A stretch of 64,000 nt of DNA, taken from the NCBI GenBank assembly GCA_013400155.1, contig VXBM01000339.1:124001-188000 (forward strand), read 5' to 3'. The notes beneath the pieces are model-generated. The model was not told where the DNA came from. It searched no databases and saw nothing but the letters and a program-made list of their open reading frames with translations. The stretch comes from Helopsaltes ochotensis. Its lineage: Eukaryota > Chordata > Aves > Passeriformes > Locustellidae. This document shows, in pieces, positions 1 to 9,531 of this stretch; the stretch's first letter is position 1, and each line of letters opens with the position of its first letter. Made by a program: the position numbers and the translations under genes.

Positions 1-247
1 CTTACTATTTTTTCATATACACAAAACTGGTATTTTTCAAGGACACACCGTATGACGATGAAGAGATCAACTGTTTCCATTTCAGGATTTTGTTATATTA
101 ACTTTAAATCCAGATTATCGTTATTATCAATCTATTATCTAATTAAATTAATCTTGGAAGTGAAAGGAAAGAGAATCTCCACAAAGGAGACTTGCTTTCA
201 GCTCTGTTTAGCTCTCATAGCAAACAAAAAAGCAGTTATTCACTCAC
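1..247 (-). other. FUBP1: FUBP1 intron 14, partial
   Basis: Intron sequence between the exon 14 donor at 247 and the window edge. I see no exon in it. Confidence 0.85.
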
Positions 248-408
248 TCCAATCTTTTCTTCTATAAGTTGTCGTGCATAATCTATTTGCTGGGGTGTTC
301 CACGGATAGTAAACATCTTCATGTTTGGATCTGCATTAGGTGGAGGATTTCTTTGAAGTTCTATTCTAGCACCAGACTGTTGGCTTATACTTTTAATAGT
401 TTCACCAC
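248..408 (-). CDS. FUBP1: FUBP1 coding exon 14 (KH4)
   Basis: Encodes GGETIKSISQQSGARIELQR through LIEEKIG, most of KH4. Acceptor TTGTAG at 409-410; donor GTGAGT at 247 downward. The remaining exons (linker and tyrosine-rich domain) are left of the window. Confidence 0.95.
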
Positions 409-3400
409 CTACAATGCAATAGAGAGTTTTTATGATGTGCGTCAAAGCAAAAAATACTGGTTCACATCAGACAAAGTCAACATAATGGAAGCTGAAAAGG
501 CATGAAAAGGCATCTATTCTTATGAGCTGTTCAAGAACATTCTAGCAATTCAAATAACATCTCTTCAGTGTAGTATAGAGCTTTAATGGCAGTAGACTAG
601 CAAAAGAAATTCTTTAAAGACTATAAAAACGTTAGTCAGAAACAGCAGCAAAGAACTCCTACAATCTTGTATTTTTCATCTACATAAACATTTAATATTA
701 GATATTAATAACAACAGACATACGTGGTTATCAGTAAATATAAACTTAAAACCCAACCTCCCTATAAAGGGGCGAGGAAGCCCAAAGGACAAGAAAGTGA
801 CACAGAGGCTGACAAGGTAGTTAAGTCCACAATTCCTTGCAGCGCACAAAAGCCAGAAATCTAAATTCCCTGAACTGGCTCCTCCTCTTACAGGAACCAG
901 AGAGATTATATGTACCATTAGTATATACAAAGTCTTCACAACAGGGGAAATTAGGCAATTAAAAATTAAAAAAAAAAAAATAAAAATCACAGAATCACAA
1001 AATACTCTGAGTTGGAAGGGACCCACAAGGATCATGGAGTCCAACTCTTAAGTGCAAGGCCCATACAGGGACTGAACACACAACCCCAGCATTACTAGCA
1101 TCATGCTCATCACACCTGTCTGTAGCATGGTATTTGTGCACACAGAAAAGCTGAGTCGTTTTTAAAGTAACATACAGATGTACATATATAAAATATATTG
1201 CCTTTTCCAATGATTAATCCAGTTTTGCCAGTAGGGACAATAAAATTGAACTCCTGTAATCCACCAGGAGGTCCCATGTTCCAGTTGCCTTGGCCTCTAC
1301 CCCTTCCTCGACCACCAGGTCCTGGTCCACCAGGGTTACCAGCCTAAAAGAAAGCAGCAACGTATGAGCATGTTCTGTAAAATTACAGCAAACAAATAAT
1401 GCAAGCAAGCTACACGACATCGTTGTTAAGAAAAAACTGATTCACTATTTAGACAATTTTGGTAGTTAAAGCAGTACTTTCTATGGAAGACCTAAATCAC
1501 ATTCGAAAAAATGCTCTGTACAACTCTACGTACAAAAGATAAAGGAGAAAAGGATATAGAAGCAAGAGGAAAATTTCACTAGTACAAAGCCGTAATTTTT
1601 GTCTGCCTTCTGTAAATGCAGCACTGGGGCTCATCTAACAATATGCTTTTAACACCGATTACAACCAAAAGAGCGTATTAGCTATTAACACAAAACTGAA
1701 GCAGCAGTTGTAAAACCAGCCACATCAAAAAATGCCATGACTTTGAATCAGAATGGTCACTTGCAAAACTCTAACTGTAGATAGAAGTAAACATTCATAT
1801 TCCAGACCTAACTTTGAAGTAGATTCAAATGGCACACCTAAATTATTTTCTTTAGTTACACACACTTTTTGAAAACTTTGGGTCTTTTCAAAAGGTGGGC
1901 AGGAGATTTTAAACACTGAACAACGTTACCCAACCTGAACACTGCGAAGGAGATCTGTAATAATTTCTGCAGCATGCTGACATCTGTCAGGAGGCCCTGT
2001 GATCTGGGCTATTCTATCTGGAGTTGTTCCATCATCTGGAATAAAAACGAACTATTCCAGTATATGCAATTCAGTAAATTTACAGTTAAGTCACAGAAAC
2101 TTATGAACATGATACAAACCTGGCTTAAACTGGATCCTAACACCAGCATCATTCTGGATCTTTTTGATCATCTCTCCATTTCTTCCAATTACAATACCTA
2201 CAGCAAATCGTGGTATTGGAACCTAAAAAAAACCCCAACCAAACAAGATGTCGATGACATAGATACTCCTAAAAGAATCCGCACAATGAAAGGGTTAGAA
2301 TTAGCTAGAATTGTATACTGGGGCAAGATCAATGCCACTTCAGGCTTTTTCACAGAATAATTTTTTTATATCAAGTCACAAGCCTAGCTCATACTGGACT
2401 AAATCATTTAAAAGAAAGTTATCTTATGCTTTAGAAGTTGTTATAGTGATAGCAATTACAGTGGATTTTATAATAATATAAAAATAAAATTAATAATAAT
2501 AATAATTACAGTGTCTAAAATGCAAATTCTAGCAGATAAAGCTTTAAGCCTTTCCCCTGATAAACAGTTACTAGCTTGTGACTTGCATTAATGGCTGGAC
2601 TTAATTAAGTTCTGTAAAGGCTGAAGCCCAATTTCAATAATGTTTTAACATGATACATGTGGCCATATAATTTACTTGCTCATTTGAAAAAAACTCCAGC
2701 TACTTGAAATTGTTCATAACTGCTGGCAATTTAAAGTGAATGCTGCACATCATTTAGTGTCATAAATTCAGCAATGATCAAGTAATACTTACATGCCACA
2801 ACCAGATTTTGAAATCTGGTTAAAAGCTTTCAGTGGTATTACCCAGCTTAACATTTTAAAGTTAACATCTCAAAATACAGTGAACAAGTTTTTCAACCAT
2901 GCTTACGTCTATCCCTTCATTTCCTCCTATTCTTGACCCATATTCGTTGCGCACCTCTCTAAAGCCACCTTGATCACGAATTAACTCCAGCACCATTTCC
3001 TTGGCTTGCTAAAAGAAGAATGAAAATTCTTTTAGGTACTGCAACATCAGAACGGATTTGAAAATGGATCTGAATTGTGAGGCACTCCTTACCTGAACTT
3101 TGTAAGGGTCTCCAGTTATCCTAAGGGGCTTATCTGCACCAGTATTCTGTGGACCATCTTGAATCATGACCATTTTGACACCTGCCCGCTCCTATTTGAC
3201 AAAAGAGAGGTCAATACCCATTCAAATCCAGATTCAGTACTTTCATATTTAACAGAAAATACGTGTACCTGTAATTGTTTAATTGTCTCTCCACCTTTCC
3301 CAATAACTAATCCTGCTTTACTTGCTGGAATCATAATTTCTTGGACTGCATTTCCAGGTCCATCACCATGATGAAATCCAGGTGCAGGTCTTCCCTTTTC

Positions 3401-6400
3401 AACTATCTGATCAAGTAATCTTTTTGCTGACCTGTGAAAGAAAATGTACATTTATAATACTTAGTCCTGCAAGTATCACTTGCCCACGCCTATTCTACTT
3501 GGCAATACTTTTAATTTGATTTGTTTCTGCGAAAGAATTATGGTTATTATCACTAAGACATCTCAAGCAATCTCAATTAATCTGAAGTAACTTAAGAAAC
3601 TAACTGCAAAATAATAAAACCACCCCAATATTGGAATAAAAAAGGTGGTTCTTTACCAAACATACGCAATGAAGTTACTTCCTCAAGGTCCCTGAATATA
3701 GTTACACTCATTAAAGCTTAATTCAGAACACAAGCTGCTGCTTGATTCAGCATGCAAAGTGAAGACATTTGTACCTGTAACCACTACCACAACAAAAGCT
3801 AATATATATCGACCACACATGTCAGGTCAGCTACCATCAGTAAAATCATGATTCCAGTCCTGACATCAGTTAAAAATACTTACTGAACAGACTCTGGTGT
3901 TCCAGTTAGCATACATGATCTTTCAGGCAGGCCTCCGCTATCTGCAATCATAAAAACAAACCAAATTATCAGTGGTGTTAACTCAGAAAGACATTATGAA
4001 ATTAATCATAATATCCAAACTGCTAAAATTTCACATTCAATGAAGTAGAATAAACAATGTATCCCATTTTGCATTTCTTTAGCCCATCATAGTCACGATT
4101 AGTACAAAAAATTAACCTGTACCTTAAATAAAGGTTCAGGCAATGAGAAGCAGAGAGCCATCTTCTGGACTTCCTACCAACCACCCCCCCATTCCCCCCA
4201 AAAAGACAAGTGAAACCCTTGCCCGCCCCCCCCCCCCCAATAGTTACCAGGCGCAATCTGTATTTTACAGCCAGACTCTTGCTGTATGCGTGAGATCTGC
4301 TCTCCACCTCTGCCAATTACTTGGAGAAAAAAAATACAGAAAGATTATTGTATTAACATCATCTGCTAATATGCCCCACTATACTACAAGAGCACACCAA
4401 CAGTACTTACTGAAACCAACCATCCCATCTGGAACTTTGTACTCCTCTGTCATCACAGACCTACAGCCAATGTGAAACAAAAGACATGACCATCCAGAGA
4501 CCAAACCAGCATTACATTTATATACATCCTCCTGTTAAACTAAAGCAAGCTACTGCCCCACCATCACCCTGGCTTACTTGCTTTCCATTAACTTTAAAAG
4601 TCATTATGCAAGCACAGCTCTACATAAACTGACAACACACAGAAATGACACAAAAGGTTCAGGTATCATACAAATCAGCCAGAAGTTTTTCTTCACCCTC
4701 TTAATTAACAGATATACAGTACAGCAAAGACTACTTTAAATGCTTTAAAGCATTTCAAGTTTTATCTACATATCCATCAAAGGATGCTGGAAATTCTGGA
4801 ATCTCAGAACTGTCCAAAGCATAAGAATAATAGTTGTATCTGGTTGTTTAGGTAAGAAATGAGTGAAGAAAACAATGAAGTTGTAACAAATGTAGTTGAG
4901 TAATACTCTGTACAAAGTCTGAATTACTTTATTTTAAGGTCATTCAGCTTTGCTTTTTGTTTACAAGATGTCATCACACCCCCTTTCTCTTCAGCTCTGC
5001 TTCCAACTTCTAGCTATGCTACCTATCCTGAAGTAGTAAAAGCCAGCCAACATATTTTCCTTTTATTAAGTTTAATTCACAGCCTGGACTGTGGAGAAAA
5101 AGAGAGCAATGTATATTTTAAGTGTCTGACTTGGGATTTGCTAAAGCTTACTTTCAACAGATCACACAAAGACAGAATAAATGCTTCAGGTGTTGACAGC
5201 ACTTTTTCAGAAAAGCTGCTTGAAACTGCTTGATTTCAATAAAAACCCTAAGTAAGATGTAGCGTAACTCTTACCTTTGCTGCTGATGCATCGGTGGTAG
5301 CTGATTTCCAAAAGCTATAAACAAACATCGTTAAAATTAAATTCAAACAAGTGGTATAGCTTACAACTAAGCTTCTCCTTTGATAACAAAACTCAATTGT
5401 ATCAAACCTTTGTCCAAGTTCACTTTCAAGAAATGTCATCAAAAGCTTTAAAAATGGTAAAGACTCTCAACTGTTGCTACCACCACTGTCAGTTTTACCA
5501 AGCAGACTCCCACTGCTTCAACAAAGTAAAATATAAACCCCCAGCCATTTTCTGGATCTTACTTATTCAAGTGTCACCTACCAGAACACTTTCAAAGTGT
5601 TGTTCTGACAATGTTACACTTGTTTAGTTTTTTTTGGCAACAAAATAAAAATTACTTACAGTCATTCTGGGGAGCAACTTTCTTAGCATCTGGTTGATCT
5701 GCAAAATTAAGATTTTTTAAATTTTTTTTGCCAAGAAATTCAGGAACTGTTTAAACCTTTAATGTGAATTGTAAATTTCCAGCGTATTTTAGCCCCCCGT
5801 TTTTTTTTTTTCTTTCTTTTTTCTCCTCCAATTTCAGGGAGTTGATCATCTGAACAAAAGAAAGAATCTCAGGAACACTCAGCACTTGGTTAGTATAGCT
5901 GAAAAGATGTTAGGTTTTTCCATGTATCTATTCAGTTTAACAAAAGGCAGCTTTCAGAACACACTGTATGTAGATAGCTCACAGATACCCAGTCACTGAA
6001 ACTCAACTAAGATAAGGAACAAAGTTGTGCTTTGTTGGCTGCTCAAGCTAATGATGCTTCTATAGTAAAAAAAAAGAAAAAAAAAATCAAATCCATACAA
6101 AAATGAACAACAACTTAAAATAATAATTCTGACAATGACCACAAATCTAGACCAAACATCTGAAAATACAACAGTATCACATGGCAACGCAGTCTCAATC
6201 TGAATGTTGATATGAATCCCTATCCAAATAGCAAGCATTTCATAGCATAAAAACTTCAAAAAAAAAAAAAAGCAGAATCAAAGCGACTACATCACTACTG
6301 TCCAAATCCTTTCTGTACAGTAGAGAAATAAAAGGCATCATGAACCTATATCTGAAAAGATAATACTTCAGATGCTTCCTTCCCACCCCAAAATAAAGTC

Positions 6401-8707
6401 TATATGAACCACCATAATTTATGTGCAGCAAAAACTCAGCCACATATTTCAAGAAATATTTGTGTCAATCCAGAAAGATCCACTAGTTTATGTCATGTTT
6501 ACATACTAAACACAGGTAATAAATAAAAATTCCTGCCTTTAAAAGGAGAGGGCATTCCCTCCCAGTGTGTTGTACTGCTCGGACTTGTCCAAGAGCCATC
6601 TACACATAAAATAAAAAGAATGCATTACATATATCATCTGAAGCATCATTAGCTCATTTTTGTATATTAAAAACCTCACCTTTAATAGAAAAAAAAACTT
6701 TATTGTAGGACAGAAGAACTCCTGATATAAAGCCTTAGTTACATTTTGTAGACTGAGTTTCAATCCTCTTAAAGGAAAAAAAAAAGCATTTCTCTTTCGT
6801 GAGATGTATGAGAACATTTCAGCAAACTCAAAGATTTCTTCCTGTAATTTAGCTAAGATTTTGTGTGTATATTAACCGTATCAAACCCTGTTAAGTTCAA
6901 AGTGGATGCTCCATAAGAGACAGAAGACACACACATATTTCAGGAGAAAAATTTACTACAGTGTAAAGCAAATCCAAAAAGCTGCAACAAGTCAGAAGAC
7001 ATAAGTATGATCTTATCAGGGTTCACACACGCTGCAGGCTGAACTATTAAGACTACACAAAAGCATCTTTAAGGTGGAAAATTTACTTTCTTGTGGTTTT
7101 TTGAAGTCCTATGATTTTACAATGAAATGCATTAATACTTTTATTTGAAACAGTACTGTAAAAAAGTTAATGAAACAATCGAGCTTCAGGAGCACTTCCT
7201 GCTCTAATTGTAATTTACAGGTTGTAACCGATCCCACACAACCACAAAAGCCTTCAATGACACCTGCACAGGCATTTTGCGACCTGAATATTTCTGTCCC
7301 TTTCCCCAGCATGCATTTTTCTATTTGCAGCACTTAAACCATATTTAAAATACTACAAAATAGGCTTACATTCACTTCAAGTTAGAGCAAAACGGTTTAA
7401 ACCTTTCCCACTAAACTGAAAATGAAAAAAATATGTCATGATCCATGAGGGGAACAAAATGTTTTAATGTTCTGCTATGGAAAAAAAACGAATCCACAAA
7501 CAAAAACACCACCTGCAATCGTTCTGGCACAGTGGCCATACTCCACAAAAATAAATGCAGCAGGAATTAGTGCGTACCTCCATCCTCAAGAGGTCTTTTC
7601 TGCCCTCCATAACCGTAGTCGTTTGAATTCATTGCTGTGCCAGCATCTCCTCCAATTTTCGCTGCAATCTAAACAAAAGGCAGATGTGAGCCAAGAAAAA
7701 AAAAGAATTAGTTCGGCCCATGTTTATTCCACGTCTTCCAAAAGATTTCAGGGATTTAAACAACACGCAAAAAAATGATCCTAAGTAATTAAATAAAGGC
7801 CGACACCAGTTTTGTTCGTAGAGATTTTCCTGGATGTTTCAAAGACTTGGGGTCATCCTTCAACAGTAGAGCCTCCTAAATTCTCCTCACCTACGGAAAA
7901 CAAACCCAACGAGAATTTGGCCTTTAAACCAAAACTTTCTTCCTAAACGGGGATTTTCTTTCTCTACGCGTTTTTCGCGAAACACTGTGGAATCTCACGG
8001 TAGGGCCTCACCAAACAATTTGAAAACCCGACTACACCGGGTCTTCAAATACTGCCAAAACCACGACCGCTTATTAACAGACAAGGCCAACGTTTCGGCC
8101 GAGAAGCGATGAAAACATCGCCCGTGGTGCAGAAGCTACAAATAAAACTGCGGGATAAAGAGCTTCCGCAAGGGCCGCCGCCGCTCCGCAGGCCGCGCCG
8201 CTGCCCAACCGGTCCGAGNCCGGCCCCACAGCCGGGCCCCGGAGCGCGCCGCTACCCGCCCGCCGAGATTCCGCCTCCCCGGCACCGGGGAGGGACCCGC
8301 CGGGCCGCTCCTCTCACCGCCAAATCCCCTCCAGCCGATCCCGGCGCCGTTCGCGGGCGATGGCGGAGCGGGGCCACAAATACCTCGCGGCCCAGGGCGG
8401 GCAGGTGGCGCAAAGGGGGCGTGGGGACGGGACAAAGCTCCCCCCCGACACACACGGGCTGCCGGAGGGGCCCCCGCTCCCTACAGCCGAGTGCGCAGCG
8501 CCCTCACTGTTCCCGCAGCTCCGAGACCGCGGCCTCCAGGCCCCGGGACCCCATTGATTCGATGGAGCCACACACACACACACACACACACACCTGCCTA
8601 GCCCTCTGCAGGGCGTCTTTAAAGGCATCGTTCACTCCTCCAGCCCCGCCACCGCCTCCCCCGGGCGCGCCCGCGGCAGGAGGGGGCACCGTGGAATAGT
8701 CCGCCAT
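248..8707 (-). CDS. FUBP1: FUBP1, far upstream element-binding protein 1 (coding exons 1-14, C-terminus off window)
   Basis: Nuclear single-strand DNA/RNA-binding protein; in the known family it binds the FUSE element upstream of MYC and also acts in splicing. Fourteen coding exons join in phase to 1335 nt, 445 residues: 8594-8707, 7578-7668, 5660-5698, 5275-5314, 4411-4460, 4248-4319, 3884-3941, 3269-3431, 3093-3191, 2907-3008, 2120-2222, 1935-2035, 1202-1343, 248-408. The start ATG (8705-8707) has a strong Kozak context (G at -3 and +4). An N-terminal Gly-rich linker precedes the N-box helix (VNDAFKDALQRARQIAAKI, about residues 25-43). Four KH domains show GXXG loops at residues 114-117 (GRGG), 199-202 (GKGG), 289-292 (GRNG) and 390-393 (GKGG). 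An RG/GQ-rich linker (about 345-365) separates KH3 and KH4. The tyrosine-rich activation domain should lie left of position 1. Near identity to remembered human FUBP1 makes paralogues KHSRP and FUBP3 unlikely. Confidence 0.97.
409..1201 (-). other. FUBP1: FUBP1 intron 13, GC-AG type
   Basis: 793-nt intron with GC at 1200-1201 and AG at 409-410. It contains an A-rich run (969-980) and a CR1 fragment (about 986-1105) in the gene's own orientation. If retained, the exon 13 frame would meet TGA at 1110-1112 after 30 codons, inside KH4. Confidence 0.88.
986..1105 (-). mobile_element. CR1 LINE, 3'-terminal fragment
   Basis: Plus-strand text AGAATCAC...GAGTTGGAAGGGACC...AGTCCAACTC is the hallmark reverse complement of the bird CR1 3' end. 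An A/T-rich stretch with ATTCTGTG-like units lies at its low-coordinate side. It is 5'-truncated to about 120 bp, as most CR1 copies are. CR1 is abundant in birds and reptiles, which supports the organism call. Confidence 0.9.
1202..1343 (-). CDS. FUBP1: FUBP1 coding exon 13 (RG-rich linker, KH4 start)
   Basis: Encodes AGNPGGPGPGGRGRGRGQGN through TGKTGLIIGK plus one base. The next intron starts with GC rather than GT: AAAG then GCAATA at 1201 downward. Phase 1 joins exactly to exon 14 to rebuild GKGGETIKS, so the GC donor is required by the protein. Confidence 0.93.
1344..1934 (-). other. FUBP1: FUBP1 intron 12
   Basis: 591-nt intron, AT-rich. I see no repeat or RNA gene in it. Confidence 0.85.
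1935..2035 (-). CDS. FUBP1: FUBP1 coding exon 12 (KH3 second half)
   Basis: Encodes DDGTTPDRIAQITGPPDRCQ through LLRSVQ, the last strand and helix of KH3. Separated from exon 11 by an 84-nt intron. Acceptor TCCAG, donor GTTGGG. Confidence 0.96.
2120..2222 (-). CDS. FUBP1: FUBP1 coding exon 11 (KH3 first half)
   Basis: Encodes VPIPRFAVGIVIGRNGEMIK through IQFKP, with the GRNG loop of KH3. Acceptor TTTAG, donor GTTTGT (weaker than consensus). 103 nt, leaving phase 1. Confidence 0.96.
2223..2906 (-). other. FUBP1: FUBP1 intron 10 with an AAT microsatellite
   Basis: 684-nt intron. The only notable feature is the (AAT)n-like tract around 2471-2508. Confidence 0.85.
2471..2508. repeat. AAT/TAA simple repeat
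   Basis: Imperfect trinucleotide repeat of TAA/AAT units interrupted by an AAAATAAAAT segment, in FUBP1 intron 10. Confidence 0.8.
2907..3008 (-). CDS. FUBP1: FUBP1 coding exon 10 (KH2-KH3 linker)
   Basis: Encodes QAKEMVLELIRDQGGF through GGNEGID, the last helix of KH2 and the linker to KH3. 102 nt, in phase. Acceptor TTTAG, donor GTAAGC. Confidence 0.96.
3093..3191 (-). CDS. FUBP1: FUBP1 coding exon 9 (KH2 second half)
   Basis: Encodes ERAGVKMVMIQDGPQ through DPYKVQ. 99 nt, in phase. The intron before it is only 77 nt, near the vertebrate minimum. Acceptor AATAG, donor GTAAGG. Confidence 0.96.
3269..3431 (-). CDS. FUBP1: FUBP1 coding exon 8 (KH2 first half)
   Basis: Encodes QSAKRLLDQIVEKGRPAPGF and onward to GLVIGKGGETIKQLQ: the KH1-KH2 linker and the first half of KH2. 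Acceptor TCACAG, donor GTACAC. 163 nt restores phase 0. Confidence 0.96.
3884..3941 (-). CDS. FUBP1: FUBP1 coding exon 7 (end of KH1)
   Basis: Encodes DSGGLPERSCMLTGTPESV, the last strand of KH1. Acceptor GCAG, donor GTAAGT. Ends in phase 2. Confidence 0.94.
4184..4238 (-). promoter_or_regulatory. Intronic G-run cluster beside exon 6 donor (candidate RNA G-quadruplex)
   Basis: On the transcript strand four G-runs occur in 55 nt: G13 (4226-4238), G3 (4222-4224), G6 (4194-4199), G7 (4184-4190). The first begins at intron position +10 of exon 6. Intronic G-runs near donors are known hnRNP H/F splicing enhancers and can form quadruplexes; function here is inferred. Confidence 0.5.
4248..4319 (-). 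CDS. FUBP1: FUBP1 coding exon 6 (KH1 GXXG loop)
   Basis: Encodes IIGRGGEQISRIQQESGCKI through IAP, the GXXG loop and second helix of KH1. The donor GTAACT is followed from intron position +10 by a run of 13 G. The intron separating it from exon 5 is only 91 nt. Confidence 0.94.
4411..4460 (-). CDS. FUBP1: FUBP1 coding exon 5
   Basis: Encodes RSVMTEEYKVPDGMVGF, the start of KH1. Acceptor CTGTAG and donor GTAAGT. The acceptor offers a single AG, so the junction codon reads R. I remember human as SR here, and no NAGNAG is present. Confidence 0.93.
4461..5274 (-). other. FUBP1: FUBP1 intron 4
   Basis: 814-nt AT-rich intron. I see no repeat or RNA gene. Confidence 0.85.
5275..5314 (-). CDS. FUBP1: FUBP1 coding exon 4 (40-nt small exon)
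   Basis: Encodes SFGNQLPPMHQQQ and leaves AG for the next codon. Acceptor TATAG and donor GTAAGA. Confidence 0.93.
5315..5659 (-). other. FUBP1: FUBP1 intron 3
   Basis: 345-nt intron. Nothing recognised inside. Confidence 0.85.
5660..5698 (-). CDS. FUBP1: FUBP1 coding exon 3 (39-nt small exon)
   Basis: Encodes DQPDAKKVAPQND plus one base. Acceptor GCAG and donor GTAAGT flank it. Its length is a multiple of 3, so skipping would delete 13 residues of the acidic/basic linker without a frameshift. Confidence 0.93.
5699..7577 (-). other. FUBP1: FUBP1 intron 2
   Basis: 1879-nt AT-rich intron. It has several poly(A)/poly(T) runs (for example around 5800-5825, 6067-6087 and 6257-6271). No element or exon recognised. 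Confidence 0.85.
7578..7668 (-). CDS. FUBP1: FUBP1 coding exon 2
   Basis: Encodes IAAKIGGDAGTAMNSNDYGY and onward to LEDG, completing the N-box helix and the linker containing the KRPLEDG basic segment. Acceptor TTTAG at 7669-7670 and donor GTACGC at 7577 downward. 91 nt, leaving phase 1. Confidence 0.95.
7669..8593 (-). other. FUBP1: FUBP1 intron 1
   Basis: 925-nt intron running from the CpG island into AT-rich sequence. It contains one ambiguous base at 8219 and starts with a GT dinucleotide tract. Long open frames on both strands here are GC-driven artefacts. Confidence 0.85.
8569..8593. repeat. (CA)n microsatellite overlapping the FUBP1 exon 1 donor
   Basis: 25-nt uninterrupted CA tract on the plus strand, GT on the FUBP1 strand. 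It abuts CAG at 8594-8596, so the exon 1 donor is the first GT of the repeat. Confidence 0.95.
8594..8707 (-). CDS. FUBP1: FUBP1 coding exon 1
   Basis: Encodes residues 1-38, MADYSTVPPP through QRARQ. The 114 nt end in phase 0 at CAG. The donor GT is the first unit of a (GT)n tract (plus-strand CA run 8569-8593). The open frame continues upstream to 8749 without an ATG (it begins with TTG there), so no N-terminal extension is proposed. Confidence 0.95.
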
Positions 8708-8827
8708 GGCCGCCCCGGCGCCGCTCCGGCCGCTGCCGCTGTCTGCCAAGAAAGAGAGAAAATGGCGGCGGGCGCGCGCCTTTCACATTCCTGCGCGGCA
8801 TCGTGCTCGGGGGGAGCGCGCCGAAGC

Positions 8828-8836
8828 CTCGCGAGA
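8828..8836. promoter_or_regulatory. CGCG palindrome (BANP/ZBTB33-type motif)
   Basis: CTCGCGAGA matches 9 of 10 bases of TCTCGCGAGA, a motif known to drive CpG-island, often bidirectional, promoters. It lies about 120 bp upstream of the FUBP1 ATG. Confidence 0.5.
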
Positions 8837-9018
8837 TCTCGGGCGGGATTTCATTGCGGGCGCCGGAGAACGGTGGAGAAGCCTCGCGGCGTTTCTCCCG
8901 GCCCCGCCCAGCCGGCCCCGCGGGGTCTCCGGGGCCGCCCTGCAGGGGGGGCGGTGAGATCGCGATGTTTCCACGGGAGGCGCGAGCGCTTGGGGACGCT
9001 GCTGATAGGGCCGGGAGA

Positions 9019-9028
9019 GTCACGTGAG
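9019..9028. promoter_or_regulatory. E-box (USF/MYC-MAX type)
   Basis: GTCACGTGAG contains a perfect CACGTG flanked like USF sites, between the two divergent genes. It is interesting that FUBP1 is itself a MYC regulator, but MYC binding here is only a possibility. Confidence 0.45.
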
Positions 9029-9059
9029 GCGAAGGCAGGCTGGCGCGCGGGGGGAGGCA

Positions 9060-9178
9060 GCGCGCAGTTCTCGCGTCACTTGGTTTGGAGTGGCGGGTGC
9101 GCGCGTGGGAGCGGTGGGTGCGCTGCGGGGGCTGCCGGGAGCGCGGTCGGACCGGGACTGAGGCGGCGGCGTCGCTCG
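9060..9178 (+). other. DNAJB4: DNAJB4 non-coding exon 1 (5' UTR), distal transcript
   Basis: A near-perfect donor CTCG|GTGAGT at 9179-9184 in the CpG island faces away from FUBP1. It pairs naturally with the acceptor CTCTAG at 25385-25386 upstream of the DNAJB4 ATG. The 5' end given is arbitrary because no start site is visible. Confidence 0.6.
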
Positions 9179-9432
9179 GTGAGTGCGGGAGGCCCGCGGG
9201 ACGGGCCCGGGGCCGTAGCGCCTGCCCCGCGCCGGACTGCTCTGAGGGTGCTCTCCTCTCCTTGGTGTTGCTCGGGCGGGCTAAGGAGCGGGCGGTGGTG
9301 GTGGCAGCGACGTTGCCCGGAGCTAAGGGGGGCGGGCTGGGCTTTCTTCCCGCCTGAGCGCGACAGTGCCCTGAGGAGAGGTTCTCGCGGTGCGCGGCCG
9401 CCGGGCGTTGTCACAGACAATAATGCGAGCGC

Positions 9433-9531
9433 NNNNNNNNNNNNNNNNNNNNNNNNNNNNNNNNNNNNNNNNNNNNNNNNNNNNNNNNNNNNNNNNNNNN
9501 NNNNNNNNNNNNNNNNNNNNNNNNNNNNNNN
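9433..9531. other. Assembly gap, 99 N
   Basis: Run of N in the CpG island, just inside DNAJB4 intron 1. Open frames crossing it are meaningless. Confidence 0.99.

Larger units (their letters stand above)
3432..4247 (-). other. FUBP1: FUBP1 introns 6 and 7 (around exon 7)
   Basis: Introns of 452 nt (3432-3883) and 306 nt (3942-4247) flank exon 7. The larger holds nothing I recognise; the smaller carries the C/G-run block listed separately. Confidence 0.8.

Noticed and set aside
8708..8749. In-frame 14-residue N-terminal extension of FUBP1
   Set aside because: The codon at 8747-8749 is TTG, not ATG. The ATG at 8705-8707 has a strong Kozak context and matches the known FUBP1 start.
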